A stretch of 64,000 bases of DNA from Metopolophium dirhodum. Its lineage: Eukaryota; Arthropoda; Insecta; Hemiptera; Aphididae. How positions within the stretch are numbered: position 1 is the first letter of the stretch; the number at the start of each line of letters is the position of its first letter. Below the pieces are notes generated by a model. That model saw only the letters and a program-made list of their open reading frames with translations, ran no database searches and had not been told where the DNA came from. Location: NCBI RefSeq assembly GCF_019925205.1, contig NC_083567.1, positions 9,672,001 to 9,736,000 of the forward strand, read 5' to 3'. Of this stretch, positions 63,238 to 64,000 are shown piece by piece. A program made the position numbers and the translations under genes.

Positions 63238-64000
63238 ATTCGAAGAGAAAGCGAAGAGAGCCTAATAATCTTAATGATTTTATAGTAACTACTACAACAA
63301 GTACAATATATGAACCAATTGAGTCTAACAAATCTGTTGAAGATTATTATAGAACAAACATTTATTATAAGATATTAGACTCCATTATAGAAAATTTGAA
63401 AAGAAGAATTTCCCCAGAGAGTTTAAGTTTAGCTATTTCTGTTGACAAATTTATGCAACTTAATTATGAAGGAAGTTTGGTGTTTATTGATTATTATAAG
63501 GTAACATTTATTATATTTGTATATCCCCTCCCTTAAAAATGACCATTTTTAGTTTGAGTGATATAAAATAACTATATAGCCATATAGCCCATATAGGTAT
63601 TATACAACTTGTGACTTTTAATTTTTTTCATAATTTTAAAAATAAAATATAAAATATAAATCAACTTAATAATATTATTTTTATATTTTTGAAGTAGATT
63701 TAAACATATAAAATAACATAAATTCAAAAATTATATTTTATTATATTATATTTTAGGATTTACTGGATATTAACAAACTAAATATTAAATCAGAAATGAC
63801 TGTTGCTAGAAATTGCATAAATAAAATCAACAACGATTTTAACATTGACGATTTGAAAACAACAATAAAAAAAGAAATTTTTCCAAATATTTACAAAATG
63901 TTACAAGTAGCACTTACTTTACCAGTCAGCTCTGCAACATGTGAGCGATCTTTTTCGACTATGCGAAGAATAAAGACGTGGGTAAGAACTTCTATGCATC
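63238..64000 (+). pseudogene. hAT transposase, C-terminal exons only (ZMYM1-like), cut by window end
   Basis: Exon 63238-63500 follows an AAG acceptor and encodes KRKRREPNNLNDF..., then EDYYRTNIYYKILDSIIENL, and ends at GTAACA. Exon 63757-64000 follows TTTTAG in phase 0 and encodes DLLDINKLNI... to LPVSSATCERSFSTMRRIKT. The LPVSSATCERSFSxMRRIKTWxR signature is the hAT dimerisation domain, as in transposases annotated ZMYM1-like or 52 kDa repressor-like. A complete protein is usually 600-800 residues; here about 168 are visible. The BED/TTF zinc finger and the RNase H-like catalytic core are not found upstream within the element, so it is probably an internally deleted, non-autonomous copy. 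The reading continues beyond the window. Confidence 0.8.

Larger units (their letters stand above)
62364..64000 (+). mobile_element. hAT-type transposon, left end to window edge
   Basis: TAGGGTGACCAGACGTCCCG at 62364 is a terminus of a type seen in hAT elements, followed by subterminal inverted CCCGTTTAAAACGGG and further CCCGTT motifs. The transposase C-terminal exons at 63238-64000 lie in the same orientation. Between them (62500-63237) there is no transposase core, zinc finger or long frame beyond a short ATG frame at 63034 (MPKKHCRKSG, then a G-run). The right terminus is outside the window. Confidence 0.55.

Overview
The window looks like nuclear DNA of an aphid or close hemipteran. It is very AT-rich, littered with the short TAGGTA/ACCTA-type strings common in aphid intergenic DNA, has small eukaryotic exons with GT/AG introns, and is dense in insect DNA-transposon remnants. 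No species can be named from the sequence alone. There are no bacterial operons, rRNAs or CRISPR arrays.

Layout. The dominant structure is a giant inverted repeat. Positions 1-4445 and about 24203-51936 are reverse complements of each other in overall plan: an outer, mostly single-copy arm of about 1.5 kb, then degenerate copies of a 230-246 bp monomer, then a tandem array of that monomer pointing inward. The left array is short (about 2.5 kb, 11-12 monomers). The right array is about 25.8 kb (roughly 110 monomers by division), homogenised, and organised in a 3.78-kb higher-order repeat that sits inside a 10.41-kb super-repeat. This plan (long inverted arms with internal tandem repeats) resembles Foldback/Galileo-type transposons. 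A third, diverged, partial arm lies at 53755-54731 and carries a clean nested hAT-type MITE.

The 19.7-kb loop between the arms (4446-24202) holds two spliced minus-strand genes whose exons I could join in frame. One is a secreted ML-domain (NPC2/MD-2-like lipid-binding) protein of 186 residues (4943-11998). The other is a cytochrome b561 of 250 residues with all four haem-ligand histidines (13353-15993). Both contain a MITE in an intron. The rest of the loop is non-coding AT-rich DNA with several MITEs (two with TTAA target duplications, one with TA) and a dispersed repeat family.

Right of the inverted repeat (51937-64000) are a short MITE, the third arm copy, a decayed non-LTR retrotransposon reverse-transcriptase C-terminus (minus strand, about 54781-55055), long AT-rich DNA, a hAT-type terminus (57937-57951), a TGCACAAACG-rich duplicated minisatellite (58736-59040), two duplicated exon-edge/intron segments (about 59330-59500 and 61460-61640), and at the right edge a hAT element (from about 62364) with two C-terminal transposase exons cut by the window end.

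Main points for follow-up: the three-level satellite hierarchy confined to one arm, the gradient from degenerate edge monomers to near-identical central ones, host genes enclosed between inverted arms, a short insect-telomere-type (TTAGG) tract in both arms, and a cluster of single-base homopolymer insertions that looks like assembly error.
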